Assembly (NCBI GenBank): GCA_041164045.1 | Contig: JBEAQD010000016.1 | Coordinates: 1-6,622 of the forward strand | Direction of reading: 5' to 3' | Origin: CALRBF01 sp041164045 | Lineage (GTDB): Bacteria; Patescibacteriota; Minisyncoccia; SW-4-49-11 | DNA: 6,622 nucleotides | Shown: positions 6,099 through 6,622 of the stretch, piece by piece | Numbering within the stretch: the stretch's first letter is position 1 | Layout of the letters: the number at the start of each line of letters is the position of its first letter | Translations under genes and position numbers: made by a program | The notes under the pieces: generated by a model | Databases searched by the model: none | The model's input: only the letters and a program-made list of their open reading frames with translations | What the model was told of the DNA's origin: nothing

Positions 6099-6104
6099 TA
6101 TAAT
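6099..6104 (+). promoter_or_regulatory. Candidate -10 box for the VanW-like gene
   Basis: A perfect TATAAT lies 18 nt before the ATG at 6123, in the only sizeable gap (48 nt) on the plus strand after the ATPase start. No good -35 is at the usual distance: TTGATA at 6071-6076 matches 5 of 6 but would give a 22-bp spacer. Such hexamers are common by chance in AT-rich DNA, so independent transcription is possible but not proven. No intrinsic terminator is seen between the FemAB-like stop and this point. Confidence 0.4.
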
Positions 6105-6122
6105 AGAAAATATCTAGTATCT

Positions 6123-6622
6123 ATGAAATCATTTTGGAAAAAAGTTAAACTACCTATTATAATACTAGCTATATCGCTAGTGGTAGTTGCCATTACCGTT
6201 GGCGGAGTAGCCTACGCTTACCGTGATTCTGTATACCCTAAAGTCTCTGTACAGGGTTTAGATATTGGGTCCAAAACTTTAAAAGAAGCCTTCAGTATAC
6301 TCGATGAAAATAACAAAAACCTCAGTGCCAAAAATATTATTCTTACTTATGGAGAACAAGAATATAGTACAACTTTAGAAGAGTTAGGTATAAAACTAAA
6401 TACTGATGAGACTTTAATTCAAGCCTACAGAATAAAAAGAAAAAACAATATTCTAGCTAGTTTACAAAGTATATTCCAAGAAACTGATGTGAATTGGGTT
6501 TATAATAGTGATAATGAAATCTTAGAATCTGCTCTCGGAGCTAAAGTCAACCCAGCTCTTAAAATACTAGCTGATGCCAAGCTAGATTATAAAGATGGGC
6601 AGATTATAATCATACCTGAACA
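6123..6622 (+). CDS. VanW/YoaR-type membrane-anchored envelope protein, N-terminal part (cut by right edge)
   Basis: An open frame from ATG 6123 runs 166 codons to the window end without a stop. It begins with a basic MKSFWKKVK, then a single hydrophobic segment (about residues 10-33, rich in I, L, V and A), giving an N-in, C-out anchor or uncleaved signal. The next block, VYPKVSVQGLDIGSKTLKEA, matches the usual GV-x-V-x-G-x-(D/N)-(V/I)-(G/S)-x-x-(T)-x-x-EA opening of YoaR-like putative peptidoglycan-binding domains. It is followed by ILTYGEQEYSTTLEELGIKL and a second block ending DAKLDYKDGQIIIIPE, also typical of this repeat. In this family a VanW domain often follows, but it would lie beyond the window and cannot be confirmed. 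The neighbouring FemAB-like gene supports an envelope role. No Shine-Dalgarno is seen. VanW function remains unclear in general. Confidence 0.8.
   Translation, partial: MKSFWKKVKLPIIILAISLVVVAITVGGVAYAYRDSVYPKVSVQGLDIGSKTLKEAFSILDENNKNLSAKNIILTYGEQEYSTTLEELGIKLNTDETLIQAYRIKRKNNILASLQSIFQETDVNWVYNSDNEILESALGAKVNPALKILADAKLDYKDGQIIIIPE

Overview
The window is AT-rich, gene-dense bacterial DNA that looks chromosomal. The gene mix (type IV pilus ATPase, prepilin, tsaE, a PfkB sugar kinase, a FemAB-type aminoacyltransferase and a VanW/YoaR-type envelope protein), the near-zero gene spacing, the lack of visible Shine-Dalgarno sequences and the GC-rich palindromic repeats in an AT-rich background all suggest a member of the Candidate Phyla Radiation (Patescibacteria). 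This is an inference from gene style, not a marker-gene assignment. The ordinary code appears to be in use: TGA ends two genes and no open frame needs UGA read as an amino acid, so the UGA=Gly lineages (Gracilibacteria, Absconditabacteria) are unlikely.

Layout. (1) 1-73, minus strand: the first 24 codons of a type IV prepilin/pseudopilin with the canonical G|FTLLE cleavage motif; the gene runs off the left edge. (2) 74-671: a divergent intergenic region. It holds a good pilin promoter on the minus strand, with TTGACA and TAAAAT separated by a 16-bp spacer that contains nine consecutive G. It also holds four degenerate, GC-rich, double-hairpin repeat units (A on plus; B, C and D on minus), and a strong promoter for the rightward operon (TTGCTA-17-TGCTATAAT). 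(3) 672-6074, plus strand: four tightly packed genes, probably one operon. They are a 999-residue protein containing two complete PilB/GspE-type ATPase modules in tandem, tsaE (tRNA t6A synthesis), a PfkB-family carbohydrate kinase, and a FemAB/FemX-like peptidoglycan bridge aminoacyltransferase. Gaps are 4 nt, 6 nt and a 4-nt ATGA overlap. (4) 6123-6622, plus strand: the start of a membrane-anchored VanW/YoaR-like protein behind its own -10 box, cut by the right edge.

The left half is a pilus assembly locus in which the pilin subunit and its assembly motor are transcribed divergently. The right half has two envelope genes (FemAB-like and VanW-like) joined to the pilus gene by two housekeeping genes. 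The most interesting points are the double-ATPase motor with one zinc-bearing and one cysteine-free half, and the G9 tract placed where length changes would retune a pilin promoter, which is the known architecture of a phase-variable surface gene.
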